From the NCBI RefSeq assembly GCF_024746815.1, contig NZ_CP080525.1, positions 186,001-250,000 of the forward strand: a stretch of DNA of 64,000 nucleotides, written 5' to 3'. This DNA is from Mesorhizobium sp. AR07. Its GTDB lineage: Bacteria; Pseudomonadota; Alphaproteobacteria; Rhizobiales; Rhizobiaceae. The notes below the pieces were generated by a model. It was given only the letters and a program-made list of their open reading frames with translations, searched no databases and was not told where the DNA came from. Positions 34,631 to 43,935 of the stretch are shown one piece after another; positions within the stretch are counted from its first letter, which is position 1; the number at the start of each line of letters is the position of its first letter. A program made the position numbers and the translations under genes.

Positions 34631-35980
34631 TTGCCTGAAGCTATTGCCCCAAAGCGTGCGGTTGCGCCGCTGATAACCTTACTCCTCTCCATCCTCTTCC
34701 TGATCCTGCCGGCGCTCACCGCACGCGCGATGGACATCCAGTCCGTCACCTCGCCAAAAGGCATCACCGCCTGGCTGGTGGAGGATTATTCGGTGCCGAT
34801 CGTCGCCATCCGCTTCGTCTTCGACGGCGGCTCGACGCAGGATCCGGTCGGCAAGGAGGGCTTGGCCAATCTGATGACCGGCCTGTTCGACGAAGGCGCT
34901 GGCCCGCTCGACAGCGAAGCCTTCCAGATCAAGCTCGACGACGCCGGCGCCGAGATGAGCTTCGACGACAGCCGCGACGGCGTCTACGGCTCGATGCGCA
35001 TGCTGGCCGAGCAGCGCGACGAGGCGTTCGACCTGTTGCGGCTGGCGGTCAACGAGCCGCGCTTCGACCAGGCGCCGATCGACCGCATCCGCGCCCAGAT
35101 CCTGTCCGGCATCATCGCCGGCGAGAACGACCCCGATACGGTGGCGCAGAAGAAATGGGCGCGCGCACTCTATGGCGACCACCCCTATTCCCGCTCCGAC
35201 CAGGGCACAAGGCAGAGCATCGCCACCATCACGCCGGATGATTTGAAAGCCTTTCACAAGGCGGTTTTCGCGCGCGGCGGCCTGCATGTCGCCGTGGTCG
35301 GCGCCATCGACCCCGAGACTTTGAAGAAGAAGCTCGACATGGTGTTCGGCGACCTGCCGCAAAACCAGGCGCTCGCCCCCGTGGCCGATATCGACCCGAA
35401 ACTGGCGCAGCATGTCGAGGTCGACTACGACCTGCCGCAGACCTCGCTGCAGCTCGCCTATCCCGGCGTGAAGCGCAAGGCGCCGGATTTCTTTGCCGCC
35501 GTGGTGATGAACGAGATTCTGGGCGGCGGCACCTTCACCTCGCGCCTGTTCCAGGAGGTGCGTGAAAAACGCGGGCTGGCCTACAGCGTCAACTCCTCGC
35601 TGTTCAACCAGGACCACGCCAGCGCGCTGATCGTCAGCACCGGAACCCGCTCGGACCGGGCGGCCGAGACGCTGGGAATTGTTCGCAATGTTATCAAGCA
35701 ATTGGCGCAGGACGGCCCGACCGAGGCAGAGCTGGCGGCGACCAAGAAATACATGATCGGCGCCTACGCCATCAACAATCTGGACTCTTCGAGTTCCATC
35801 GCCTCGACGCTGGTCGAGCTGCAGCTTGACGATCTCGGCATCGACTACATGCAGCGCCGCGCTGCCTACATCAACGCGGTGACGCTCGACCAGGTCAAGG
35901 CGGCAGCGAAAGAACTGCTGTCGGCCGAGCCGACCATCATGGTCATCGGCCCGAAACTGGCCGAGGCCGGCAAGGGATGA
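34631..35980 (+). CDS. M16-family peptidase-like protein, non-catalytic subunit
   Basis: A 449-residue protein. I chose a TTG at 34631: GGAAG is at 34619-34623, and the product starts with a fitting signal peptide ([20 protein letters not shown]). In place of HxxEH it has [13 protein letters not shown], so it lacks zinc ligands. The C-terminal R/Y region [17 protein letters not shown], needed for substrate binding, is retained. It should pair with the catalytic M16 protein upstream. A repeat element separates the two genes, so cotranscription may be altered. Confidence 0.85.
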   Translation: MPEAIAPKRAVAPLITLLLSILFLILPALTARAMDIQSVTSPKGITAWLVEDYSVPIVAIRFVFDGGSTQDPVGKEGLANLMTGLFDEGAGPLDSEAFQIKLDDAGAEMSFDDSRDGVYGSMRMLAEQRDEAFDLLRLAVNEPRFDQAPIDRIRAQILSGIIAGENDPDTVAQKKWARALYGDHPYSRSDQGTRQSIATITPDDLKAFHKAVFARGGLHVAVVGAIDPETLKKKLDMVFGDLPQNQALAPVADIDPKLAQHVEVDYDLPQTSLQLAYPGVKRKAPDFFAAVVMNEILGGGTFTSRLFQEVREKRGLAYSVNSSLFNQDHASALIVSTGTRSDRAAETLGIVRNVIKQLAQDGPTEAELAATKKYMIGAYAINNLDSSSSIASTLVELQLDDLGIDYMQRRAAYINAVTLDQVKAAAKELLSAEPTIMVIGPKLAEAGKG

Positions 35981-36002
35981 GAGCCGGTTTCTCTTTTCCG
36001 GG

Positions 36003-36234
36003 CGCCGGCGCTGCCCCTCATCGCCCTGCCGGCGTTCGTCATTCGAAAAGCCAAGCAATTGGCTTTTCGTCCGCTAGTGGACCATTCCTCAACTCCCCGT
36101 ATAGGGACGGGGATGGCCGCAACCTCGGCGCCTGTCTTGCAACGCTGGTGATTGGCGAAATCGGCGATGCCAGCACCCCTCTCCCCGTCACTATACGGGG
36201 AGAGGATGCCGGCAGGCAGGTGAGGGGCGGCGCC
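36003..36234. repeat. Palindromic repeat element, family E copy 2, with nested hairpin
   Basis: The ends GCCCCTCATCGCCCTGCCGGC and GCCGGCAGGCAGGTGAGGGG pair, as in 34407-34582, and the interior carries CTCCCCGTCACTATACGGGGAG. A separate perfect hairpin, GAAAAGCCAA/TTGGCTTTTC (36045-36068, loop GCAA), interrupts the left arm and looks like a second repeat inserted into the first. The gap 35981-36292 contains no gene. Confidence 0.7.
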
Positions 36235-36292
36235 GATTTCGGCAATTGGCGGTCCCCGCCTGGAAACCGACATTGGGCAGGAGCCACCCAAA

Positions 36293-37156
36293 ATGGCGCC
36301 TAGCTTCGGCATCGCCTTTGGTGGCGGCGGCGCGCGCGGGTTGGCGCATATCCACGTCATCGAGGCGCTGGACGAGTTGGGCATCAAGCCGGTGGCGATT
36401 GCCGGCTCTTCGATCGGTGCCATCATGGGCGCCGGCATGGCCGCCGGCATGACCGGCAAGGACATCCACGACTATGCCCGCTCGATCCTCGGCCGCCGCG
36501 CCGAAGTGGCGAGCCGCATGTGGCGAGCCCGGCCGGGCACCATCGCCGAGGCCATGCAGAACGGCATCCGTGTCAGCCAGTTCAATGTCGAGCGCATCCT
36601 GAAAGCCTTTCTGCCAGAGGCCATTCCCGAAACCTTCGCCGAGCTGAAAATCCCTCTGAAGGTGACGGCGACGGATTATTTCGCCCACAAGCTGGCCGTG
36701 TTCGACGACGGTGACCTGCACTCGGCGCTGGCGGCCTCGGCGGCGATACCCGCCGTGTTCCGTCCGGTGATGCGCGACGGACGGCTGCTGATCGACGGCG
36801 GTATCTACAACCCCGTGCCGTTCGACTTGATCGAAAACGACGCCGACATCATCATCGGTGTCGACGTGGTCGGCGCACCGGAAGAGGCCGATCGCAAGCA
36901 GCCGACCTCCGTCGACCTGATGTTCGGCGCCACGCAGCTGATGATGCAGTCGATCATCGCCAACAAGCTGAACCAATGCCGCCCCGACATCCTGGTCCGC
37001 CCGGCAGTGTCGAGATACCGTGTGCTCGACTTCCTGAAGATCGACGCCCTGATGAACGAGACGGCCGATATCAAGGATGAGCTGAAGCGCGAGGTGGAGA
37101 GGGTGCTGGAGGCGCGAGGCGGGAAGAGCAAGCGCGGCAAGCGGGTGGCTGGGTGA
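36293..37156 (+). CDS. Patatin-like phospholipase family protein
   Basis: A 287-residue serine lipase-like protein. The oxyanion motif GGGGARGLAHIHV is near residue 9, the nucleophile in IAGSSIGAIMGAG (GxSxG) near residue 41, and the catalytic Asp in LLIDGGIYNPVP near residue 165. It resembles the RssA/NTE group, probably acting on phospholipids at the inner membrane. The C-terminal tail is basic (ARGGKSKRGKRVAG). The ATG at 36293 has GGAG nine bases upstream. Confidence 0.9.
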   Translation: MAPSFGIAFGGGGARGLAHIHVIEALDELGIKPVAIAGSSIGAIMGAGMAAGMTGKDIHDYARSILGRRAEVASRMWRARPGTIAEAMQNGIRVSQFNVERILKAFLPEAIPETFAELKIPLKVTATDYFAHKLAVFDDGDLHSALAASAAIPAVFRPVMRDGRLLIDGGIYNPVPFDLIENDADIIIGVDVVGAPEEADRKQPTSVDLMFGATQLMMQSIIANKLNQCRPDILVRPAVSRYRVLDFLKIDALMNETADIKDELKREVERVLEARGGKSKRGKRVAG

Positions 37157-37294
37157 CATTCCCGATTAAACAGGTCTATTTCAATCGCCGATATGCGGGG
37201 AAGAGGTTCTTCGAACTGGACTAAGCTCTCAATGTCGGATTTCGGTATCGGACCAGAGGTACTTATCTCCAAACAAGCGTAACGTAGAAATATC

Positions 37295-38197
37295 ATGGGA
37301 TTTGGGGTCTTCATCCACCGCTCAGATTCGATCTACGATGACAGCCCAGCTGAGCAGTATCAGTTTCCGCGCCTATATCTGCGTCGTGTGGAAGCGTGTG
37401 TTGGCGATTGGATCATCTACTACGAACCTAGCAAGGTAGATGACACCCGTGGCTATTTCGCCCTAGCCAAAATCCAGCAGGTTATTCCTGACCCTGTGGC
37501 GCCTGGTATGTACCTCGCTTTGATTGAGCCCGGATCCTACCTCGATTTCGCCAATCATGTTCCGTTTAACGGGGCGGATGGCCTCGTTGAGCGGGGTCTG
37601 CTTAACGACCAAGGACGGATTTCTGGTCGTGCTCAATCGGCGGTCCGTCCACTCAGCCGAAGCGACTTCAACCGCATTGTCGATTTGGGCCTAGGCACGA
37701 GCGAGTCGTTGCTCCCGCGCGTCGATGAGATCGGTACATCGGTCGGCAGCTTCCAGGATGAGCAGGCTCCATTTCAGTTCGAGCAGAACCGCGATCGTGT
37801 GAGTTACATCGGATCGCGAATCGTGCGGGACCGCATTTTCCGTCGCATCATCTTACGCGCCTATGATGAGCGTTGCGCGATCACAGGATTAAAGTTGATA
37901 AATGGCGGCGGCCGGGCAGAGGTTTCTGCCGCGCACATTCGACCGGTCGAAATGAACGGACCTGATGTCGTCAATAATGGGATCGCATTGTCCGGTACGG
38001 CGCATTGGATGTTCGATCGCGGATTAATCAGCTTGTCCGATGATTTGGAAATCCTGATCTCACGACAGGTCAACGACCCCGACAGCGTGCATGGGTTCAT
38101 AAACAAGTCTCGCCGCGCGCTTCCGCCTCGCCGACACTTCGAACGCCCGCATCCTCATTTCTTGCAATGGCACCGCGAGCACTGCTTCAAGCAATGA
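37295..38197 (+). CDS. HNH endonuclease with N-terminal PUA-like domain
   Basis: A 300-residue protein. The C-terminal third is an HNH_2-type nuclease: CAITGLKLI, then EVSAAHIRPVEMNGPDVVNN and GIALSGTAHWMFDRGLISL (His-Asn-His). The N-terminal ~110 residues (FPRLYLRRVEACVGDWIIYY, RGYFALAKIQQVIPD, MYLALIEPGSYLDF) suggest a small beta-barrel of the PUA/EVE/ASCH kind that reads modified bases; that is inference from pattern. No methyltransferase is nearby. The gene is AT-richer than its neighbours, so it was probably acquired. It could be a modification-dependent defence nuclease. Confidence 0.78.
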   Translation: MGFGVFIHRSDSIYDDSPAEQYQFPRLYLRRVEACVGDWIIYYEPSKVDDTRGYFALAKIQQVIPDPVAPGMYLALIEPGSYLDFANHVPFNGADGLVERGLLNDQGRISGRAQSAVRPLSRSDFNRIVDLGLGTSESLLPRVDEIGTSVGSFQDEQAPFQFEQNRDRVSYIGSRIVRDRIFRRIILRAYDERCAITGLKLINGGGRAEVSAAHIRPVEMNGPDVVNNGIALSGTAHWMFDRGLISLSDDLEILISRQVNDPDSVHGFINKSRRALPPRRHFERPHPHFLQWHREHCFKQ

Positions 38198-38286
38198 TAC
38201 GGTATCTGCGTTTTTCTGGAGCGCTGAGCGTCGGTACTTGAACCCAATCATCGACGACAGTTCAAAGGGGCTTAAGGCGCGTCCCC

Positions 38287-38856
38287 TCAGTCCTTCGCCC
38301 GCTCCACATACGCCCCGTCGGCCGTCATCACCACCACGCGGGTGCCCGGCGCGATGTGCGGCGGCACCAGTGTGCGCACGCCGTTGGAGAGCACGGCCGG
38401 CTTGTAGGACGACGAGGCCGTCTGTCCCTTGGTTGTCGGCTCGGTTTCCACCACTTCGAAGGTGGCGCGCTGCGGCAGCACCAGGGAAATGGCAATGCCA
38501 TTGAACTGTGACACCTGCACGGCCATGCCTTCCAGAAGGTAAGGCGCCATGTCGCCGACCACGGCTTCCGACACCGCCACCTGGTCGTAGCTTTCCGGGT
38601 TCATGAAATGAAAACCTTCGCCGTCGCGATAGAGGAAGGTGTGCTCGCGCTCTTCCACATAGGCGCGCTCCACCTGTTCGGTGGTGCGGTAGCGCTCCGA
38701 AACCTTCACCCCGTCGCCGATGCGGCGCATGTCGAGCTGCGTCACCGGCGTGCCCTTGCCTGGGTGGATGTTTTCGGCAAAGAGGATCACATAAAGCTTG
38801 CCGTCCTTGTCGACGACATTGCCTTTGCGGAGCGAACTGGCGATGACTTTCACCAC
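38287..38856 (-). CDS. efp: Elongation factor P
   Basis: A 189-residue translation factor that relieves ribosomes stalled at proline stretches. The start is a GTG at 38856 ([15 protein letters not shown]), with AGGA nine bases upstream; the frame to 39348 is not coding. The modifiable loop is HPGKGTPV with Lys34. Three beta-barrel domains are complete. It is divergent from the EpmA gene that would lysylate Lys34, which is a common arrangement. Confidence 0.94.
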   Translation of the reverse strand: MVKVIASSLRKGNVVDKDGKLYVILFAENIHPGKGTPVTQLDMRRIGDGVKVSERYRTTEQVERAYVEEREHTFLYRDGEGFHFMNPESYDQVAVSEAVVGDMAPYLLEGMAVQVSQFNGIAISLVLPQRATFEVVETEPTTKGQTASSSYKPAVLSNGVRTLVPPHIAPGTRVVVMTADGAYVERAKD

Positions 38857-39012
38857 GGTTTTAAATCCTGCAAGAGTTGTTGACTGGCATTTGCCGGCTT
38901 GTGCGGCGCTGGATGGGGGCCTAGCGCATCTTGGCTTGAACCGCCAGCCCCCAATGCGAACGGACGCGGGGCGAACTGACGTGGGGCGAACTGACTCGCC
39001 TGCAATCCGGCC

Positions 39013-40059
39013 ATGACCGCGGCCTCGCCCTGGTGGACGCCGCATGTCCACGCCGACCGCCGCCCGCGGCTGATGCTGCGCAACGCCATCGCCGCCAGCC
39101 TGCGCGACTGGTTCGCCCGGCGCGACTTCGTCGAGGTGGAGACCGCGGCCCTGCAGGTTTCGCCCGGCAACGAGGCGCATCTGGCGGCTTTCGCCGCGGA
39201 AGTGGTCGGGCCGGATGGTGCGCGGTCGCCGCTCTATCTCCACACATCGCCGGAATTCGCCTGCAAGAAGCTGCTTGCCGCCGGCGAGCAGCGCATTTTC
39301 AGCTTCGGTCCGGTCTACCGCAACCGCGAGCGCGGCCCCTTGCACCATCCCGAGTTCACCATGCTCGAATGGTACCGGGTGGGCGAGGCCTATGAGAGCC
39401 TGATGCAGGATTGCGCGGCCCTTCTGGCGCTGGCCGCGACAAGGACAGGGGTCACGCGCTTTTCCTTCCGTGGCCGCGACTGCGATCCGCTCGCCTCACC
39501 GGAACGGCTGACGGTGGCGGACGCCTTCAGCCACTATTCCGGCATCGATCTGCTGGCCACGGTCGCCGCCGATGGCGGCACCGACCGCGACGCGCTCTAT
39601 GCTGCCCTGGTCCGGGCCGGCCTGCGCACCGCGCCCGATGACAGCTGGGCCGATTTGTTCAGCCGGGTGATGGTGGAAAAGGTCGAGCCGTTTCTCGGGC
39701 AGGGCCGGGCGACCATCCTGTGCGAATATCCGGTGGCCGAGGCGGCTTTGGCCCGGCCGAGCCCAAGGGATCCGCGTGTCGCCGAGCGCTTCGAGCTCTA
39801 TTGCTGCGGCGTCGAGCTCGCCAACGGCTTTGGCGAACTGACCGATGCCGGCGAGCAGCGCCGGCGCTTCGTGATCGAGATGGACGAGAAACAGCGCATC
39901 TATGGCGAGCGCTATCCGCTGGATGAGGATTTTCTCGCCGCCCTTGCCATCATGCCGCAGGCCAGCGGCATCGCGCTCGGCTTCGACCGGCTGGTCATGC
40001 TGGCGACCGGCGCGCAGAAAATCGAGGATGTGATCTGGACGCCGGTGGCGACGTCTTGA
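39013..40059 (+). CDS. epmA: EF-P lysine aminoacylase
   Basis: A 348-residue class II lysyl-tRNA-synthetase paralogue lacking the anticodon-binding domain, which attaches (beta-)lysine to EF-P. Motif 2 is [20 protein letters not shown], and motif 3 is [14 protein letters not shown] near the C-terminus. The start [17 protein letters not shown] fits the family. The usual partner EpmB (lysine 2,3-aminomutase) is not in the window; the next gene is an unrelated VOC protein. Confidence 0.92.
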   Translation: MTAASPWWTPHVHADRRPRLMLRNAIAASLRDWFARRDFVEVETAALQVSPGNEAHLAAFAAEVVGPDGARSPLYLHTSPEFACKKLLAAGEQRIFSFGPVYRNRERGPLHHPEFTMLEWYRVGEAYESLMQDCAALLALAATRTGVTRFSFRGRDCDPLASPERLTVADAFSHYSGIDLLATVAADGGTDRDALYAALVRAGLRTAPDDSWADLFSRVMVEKVEPFLGQGRATILCEYPVAEAALARPSPRDPRVAERFELYCCGVELANGFGELTDAGEQRRRFVIEMDEKQRIYGERYPLDEDFLAALAIMPQASGIALGFDRLVMLATGAQKIEDVIWTPVATS

Positions 40060-40087
40060 TTCACCGGCTCGTTGCCGGCCCGTCTGC

Positions 40088-40504
40088 TCAATGCGCGAAA
40101 ACCTGCTCCAGTGAGCGAAAACCCTTGAATTCCAGCGCATTGCCCGAGGGGTCGCGGATGAACAAAGTCGCCTGTTCGCCGGGCCCGCCCTTGAAGCGGA
40201 CCATCGGCCGTTCCAGCCAGTCGATGTCGTCGCGCGCCTCCAGCCGCGTCGCCAGACGCTGCCAGTCGTCCATCAGCAGCACGGCGCCGAAATGCGGGAT
40301 CGGCACGACGATGCCGTCGACCTTGCCGTCACTGGCGGCTTGCGTGGCCTGCGGCCGCAGATGCGCCGACATCTGGTGTCCGAACAGATCGAAATCGACC
40401 CAGGTCGCCGATGAGCGGCCGATCGCGCAGCCCAGCACGTCGCCATAGAAAGTTCGGGTTTCATCGAGATCACGGACCGGGAAGGCGAGATGGAAGGGCG
40501 TCAT
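40088..40504 (-). CDS. VOC-family (glyoxalase/dioxygenase-like) protein
   Basis: A 138-residue protein with the two-module VOC fold: FHLAFPVRDLDETRTFYGDVLG at the start (His metal ligand) and RDPSGNALEFKGF at the end (Glu ligand), with MSAHLR between. Members bind Fe, Zn or other metals and act in isomerisation, ring cleavage or antibiotic sequestration. The substrate is unknown. The ATG at 40504 is chosen over the far longer frame because it begins the domain precisely. Confidence 0.85.
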   Translation of the reverse strand: MTPFHLAFPVRDLDETRTFYGDVLGCAIGRSSATWVDFDLFGHQMSAHLRPQATQAASDGKVDGIVVPIPHFGAVLLMDDWQRLATRLEARDDIDWLERPMVRFKGGPGEQATLFIRDPSGNALEFKGFRSLEQVFAH

Positions 40505-40670
40505 CAAAATGCTCCGAACAGACAATAGGGGCGGGTTGCGATGCCTCGGTTCGCGATTGGAACCGAGGACCGGCGCATTTTGATTGAAGTCCATGCCATT
40601 GCACAAGCCGGACCGGAACAATAGATGGGTGGCAGCGGCCGAAGCTCGCCGCCCCAGCAGGATTTTACAC

Positions 40671-42014
40671 ATGACCGATACATCAGACGCAGCAAAATTG
40701 ACCGACCGCGTCGCGGCTCTGGTCGAGGCTGCCAAAAAGGCCGGCGCCGATGCCGCCGACGCGGTGGCCGTGCGCGGCCGCTCGACGGGTGTGTCGGTGC
40801 GGCTCGGTAAGGTCGAAGGCACCGAATCGTCAGAGAGCGAGGACGTCGCGCTGCGCGTCTTCGTCGGCAAGCGGGTCGCAAGCGTTTCGGCGACGGCGGC
40901 CTCGGACCCGAAGGTGCTGGCCGAGCGCGCCGTTGCCATGGCGAGAGTTTCGCCCGAAGACCCCTATCAGGGCCTGGCCGACCCAGCGCTGCTTGCCAGA
41001 CAGACGCGCGATCTCGACCTGTTCGATGCCACGGAAGTCTCCGCCGACCAGTTGAAGGAAGCAGCACTCGCGGCGGAAGCAGCGGCACTTGCCGTCAAGG
41101 GCGTGACCAATTCGGCGGGCGCCAGCGCCGGCGCTGGCCTGGGCGGCCTGGTGCTGGCCACGTCGCACGGTTTCCTCGGCCACTATGTCGGCTCGCGGTT
41201 CTCGCGTTCGGCCAGCGTCATTGCCGGCGAGGGCACCGGCATGGAACGCGACTATGAATTCTCCTCGCGCCAGCATTTTGCCGACCTCGATGCGCCCGAG
41301 GACATCGGCCGCAAGGCCGGCGAACGCGCCGTACGCCGCATCGGCGCGCGCAAGGCGGCAACCGGGCCGATCGACGTGGTGTTCGACCCGCGCGTCGCAC
41401 GCGGCATCGCTGGCCATCTTGCCGGCGCCATCAATGGCGCCTCCGTCGCGCGCAAGACGTCGTTCCTGCGCGACATGATGGGCAAGCAGGTGGCCGCATC
41501 CGCGATCACCGTCACCGACGAGCCGCTCAGGCTGCGTGGCCAGGCTTCGCGTCCGTTCGACGGCGAGGGCATCGAGGGCGAAAGGCTGTTGATGGTCGAA
41601 AAGGGCGTGCTCAACCACTGGTTCCTGTCGACATCGGCCGCGCGGGAACTTGGGCTCGTCACCAATGGGCGTGGCGCGCGCGGCGGTTCTTCGGTTTCGC
41701 CGTCATCGACCAATCTCGCCATCGAGCCGGGCGAGCGCTCGCCGCAGGACCTGATCGCGTCGCTCAAGACCGGCTTCTACGTCACCGAAGTGTTCGGCCA
41801 GGGCGTCGACATGGTCACCGGCGAGTACAGCCGCGGCGCCTCCGGCTTCTGGATCGAGAATGGGGCGCTTGCCTATCCCGTCGCCGAGGTCACCATCGCC
41901 TCGAACCTGAAGACCATGTTCCTCAACATGGTGCCGGCTGATGACCTCGACCGCAATTTCGGCACCGCCGCCCCCACGCTCCTGATCGAAGGCATGACCC
42001 TTGCAGGAGCATGA
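40671..42014 (+). CDS. pmbA: TldD/PmbA-family metallopeptidase
   Basis: A 447-residue PmbA (TldE)-like protein. The N-terminal domain has SVRLGKVEGTESSESEDVAL and the C-terminal domain carries GVDMVTGEYSRGASGFWIENG, the conserved block of this family. TldD/TldE form a heterodimeric protease that trims small peptides (for example microcin or toxin-antitoxin proteins); the TldD partner is not in the window. The ATG at 40671 matches the family start. It overlaps cysQ by 14 bases. Confidence 0.88.
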   Translation: MTDTSDAAKLTDRVAALVEAAKKAGADAADAVAVRGRSTGVSVRLGKVEGTESSESEDVALRVFVGKRVASVSATAASDPKVLAERAVAMARVSPEDPYQGLADPALLARQTRDLDLFDATEVSADQLKEAALAAEAAALAVKGVTNSAGASAGAGLGGLVLATSHGFLGHYVGSRFSRSASVIAGEGTGMERDYEFSSRQHFADLDAPEDIGRKAGERAVRRIGARKAATGPIDVVFDPRVARGIAGHLAGAINGASVARKTSFLRDMMGKQVAASAITVTDEPLRLRGQASRPFDGEGIEGERLLMVEKGVLNHWFLSTSAARELGLVTNGRGARGGSSVSPSSTNLAIEPGERSPQDLIASLKTGFYVTEVFGQGVDMVTGEYSRGASGFWIENGALAYPVAEVTIASNLKTMFLNMVPADDLDRNFGTAAPTLLIEGMTLAGA

Positions 42015-42816
42015 CCTGACCACTGCCGGTGCCGCTTCCGACGCCACTGGCGATCTGCCGCTGCTGCGCGATGCCGCCCGCGAGGCTGGGGCCATCGCCA
42101 TGCGCTACTTCGGCAACAGCCCGCAAGTCTGGATGAAGGGCGGCACATCGCCGGTCAGCGAAGCCGATCACGCCGCCGACGCCTATCTGCGCGAGACGTT
42201 GCTGGCGGCACGACCGGATTATGGCTGGCTCTCGGAAGAAACAGTCGACGATCCGGTGCGGCTTTCGGCGCGCCGCACCTTTGTCGTCGATCCGATCGAC
42301 GGCACGCGCGGCTTCCTGGAAGGCCAGCGCACTTGGTGCGTCAGCGTTGCCGTCGTCGAGCATGGCCGCACGCTTGCCGGCGTGCTGGAATGTCCGGCGA
42401 TGAACGAGACCTATTGGGCGCTGCCCGGGCAGGGTGCCTTCCGCAACGGCAAGCGCATTGCGGTGCGCAAGCTGGCGGATACGGCCGAGATTTCCGGGCT
42501 GAAGCAGCTGACCGACCTGATGCCGGCCGACTGGCAGGCGCGGCTGAAGCGGGCGCCCTACAGCCCTTCGCTCGCCTATCGGCTGGCCATGATCGCCAGC
42601 GGTTCGCTCGACGCCACTTTCGTCAAGCCGAACGCGCATGACTGGGACATCGCCGCCGCCGATCTCATCTTGCGCGAGGCCGGCGGCCAGTTGCTCGACC
42701 AGCACGGCCGCGCGCCGCTCTATGCCGGCGAGGTGACCCGCCACGGCGCGCTCGCCGCCGGAAGCGGCGAACTGCTGGCCGTGCTCGCCGCCGTCATCGC
42801 CGGGTTGGATGCGTGA
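42001..42816 (+). CDS. cysQ: 3'(2'),5'-bisphosphate nucleotidase / inositol monophosphatase family
   Basis: A 271-residue Mg-dependent phosphatase. Metal motif 1 is SEETVDDPVRL, motif 2 is VVDPIDGTRGF, and motif 3 is HDWDIAAADLILREAGG. CysQ-like enzymes clear PAP/PAPS from sulfur assimilation; the inositol phosphatase reading is the main alternative. I chose a TTG at 42001 with GAAGG at 41988-41992; it overlaps the end of pmbA. The first ATG in this frame (MRYFG) is too far inside. Confidence 0.83.
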   Translation: MQEHDLTTAGAASDATGDLPLLRDAAREAGAIAMRYFGNSPQVWMKGGTSPVSEADHAADAYLRETLLAARPDYGWLSEETVDDPVRLSARRTFVVDPIDGTRGFLEGQRTWCVSVAVVEHGRTLAGVLECPAMNETYWALPGQGAFRNGKRIAVRKLADTAEISGLKQLTDLMPADWQARLKRAPYSPSLAYRLAMIASGSLDATFVKPNAHDWDIAAADLILREAGGQLLDQHGRAPLYAGEVTRHGALAAGSGELLAVLAAVIAGLDA

Positions 42817-42892
42817 AAGCGTTTTCGAAGGTTCCAAAGTCGGCGGCTTTGGTCTAGACCTGTCACAAACTCACGATATGTGAAGGACCGAC

Positions 42893-43138
42893 ATGGCCGC
42901 GGAAGACGGAAAGAAACAGCTTTTGCATCTGGTGTTCGGCGGCGAACTGAAGACGCTTGGCGGCACCGAATTCCGCGATCTCGATGCGCTCGACATTGTC
43001 GGCATCTATCCGGACTATCAATCCGCGCACACAGCGTGGAAAGCCAAGGCGCAAGCCAGCGTGGACAATGCCCACATGCGGTATTTCGTCGTTCATCTGC
43101 ACCGTCTGCTGGACCCCGACAGCAAGGCTGCCGGTTGA
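42893..43138 (+). CDS. DUF4170 domain protein
   Basis: An 81-residue protein starting MAAEDGKKQLLHLVFGGELK, with EFRDLDALDIVGIYPDYQSA and MRYFVVHLHRLLDP. This matches DUF4170, a small alphaproteobacterial family of unknown function that, from memory, often sits in this same spot ahead of DUF374 and waaA. No catalytic motif. It is six bases upstream of the acyltransferase-like gene and probably cotranscribed with the lipid A genes. Confidence 0.82.
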   Translation: MAAEDGKKQLLHLVFGGELKTLGGTEFRDLDALDIVGIYPDYQSAHTAWKAKAQASVDNAHMRYFVVHLHRLLDPDSKAAG

Positions 43139-43143
43139 CTTCG

Positions 43144-43935
43144 ATGGAGCATGATCTGGCGAAAGAGCCAGCCGCCGAGGCCGCGCCCAAGAGCAGGGGC
43201 CGCAGCCGCACGACCAAAGCCTTCTGGCGCAAGATTCGCGAACCGCTGGCGCAGTCGCGATTCGTCAAGAACGCCATCGCCTACCTGTTCGCCCAGTTCG
43301 TGCGGTTCGTGCGCCTGACCAATCGCGTCGTCGAGGGGTCGGCGCGGTTTTCGGGCGGCGCCTATACCGAGTTCGAGCCCGGCATCATCGCCCTGTGGCA
43401 CGGCCAGCATTTGTTGACGCCAGCCTACTATCCCAAGCGCAAGCCGCTGGTCGCCATGGTCTCGCGCAGCGCCGATGCCGAGCTCAACGCGCTGATGCTG
43501 GAGAAATTCGGCATCGAGGCGGTGCGTGGTTCGGGCGGGCGCGAAAATGCCAGGCATCTCGACAAGGGCGGCGCAAAAGCCCTTATCGCCCTTAAAAAGT
43601 CGCTCGCCGCCGGCAAGAACGTCGCCATGATCGCAGACATTCCCCACGGCACGCCGCGTGACGCGGGGCTTGGTATCGTTCTCCTGGCGCGCCTCTCCGG
43701 TCGGCCGCTGCTGCCTGTCGCCATCACCACCAGCCGCCGCAAGGTGCTGGAGAAGAGCTGGGACAAGACCACGATCAACCTGCCGTTCGGCCGCTCGTCG
43801 ATCGTCATCGGCGCGCCGATCTTCGTGCCGCCCGGCGCCGATGAAGCCGAGATGGAGCGCAAGCGCCAGGAAGTCACGATCGCACTCAATGCCGCGACCG
43901 CCGAGGCCTACCGTCTCGTGGATGGTCCGCGATGA
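43144..43935 (+). CDS. DUF374 lysophospholipid acyltransferase-like protein
   Basis: A 263-residue membrane-associated protein of the COG2121/DUF374 family. The N-terminus is basic with an amphipathic or membrane stretch (AIAYLFAQFVRFV), then ALWHGQHLLTPAYYPKR and MVSRSADAELNALMLEKFGI, and IADIPHGTPR. The acyltransferase HxxxxD is read here as WHGQHL, so activity is unproven. It overlaps waaA by ATGA and lies in the Kdo/lipid A operon, suggesting late-acyl addition to lipid A or its transport. Confidence 0.83.
   Translation: MEHDLAKEPAAEAAPKSRGRSRTTKAFWRKIREPLAQSRFVKNAIAYLFAQFVRFVRLTNRVVEGSARFSGGAYTEFEPGIIALWHGQHLLTPAYYPKRKPLVAMVSRSADAELNALMLEKFGIEAVRGSGGRENARHLDKGGAKALIALKKSLAAGKNVAMIADIPHGTPRDAGLGIVLLARLSGRPLLPVAITTSRRKVLEKSWDKTTINLPFGRSSIVIGAPIFVPPGADEAEMERKRQEVTIALNAATAEAYRLVDGPR

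Noticed and set aside
37295..38197. Complete restriction-modification system around the HNH gene
   Set aside because: No methyltransferase or specificity gene is adjacent; the neighbours are a patatin and EF-P.
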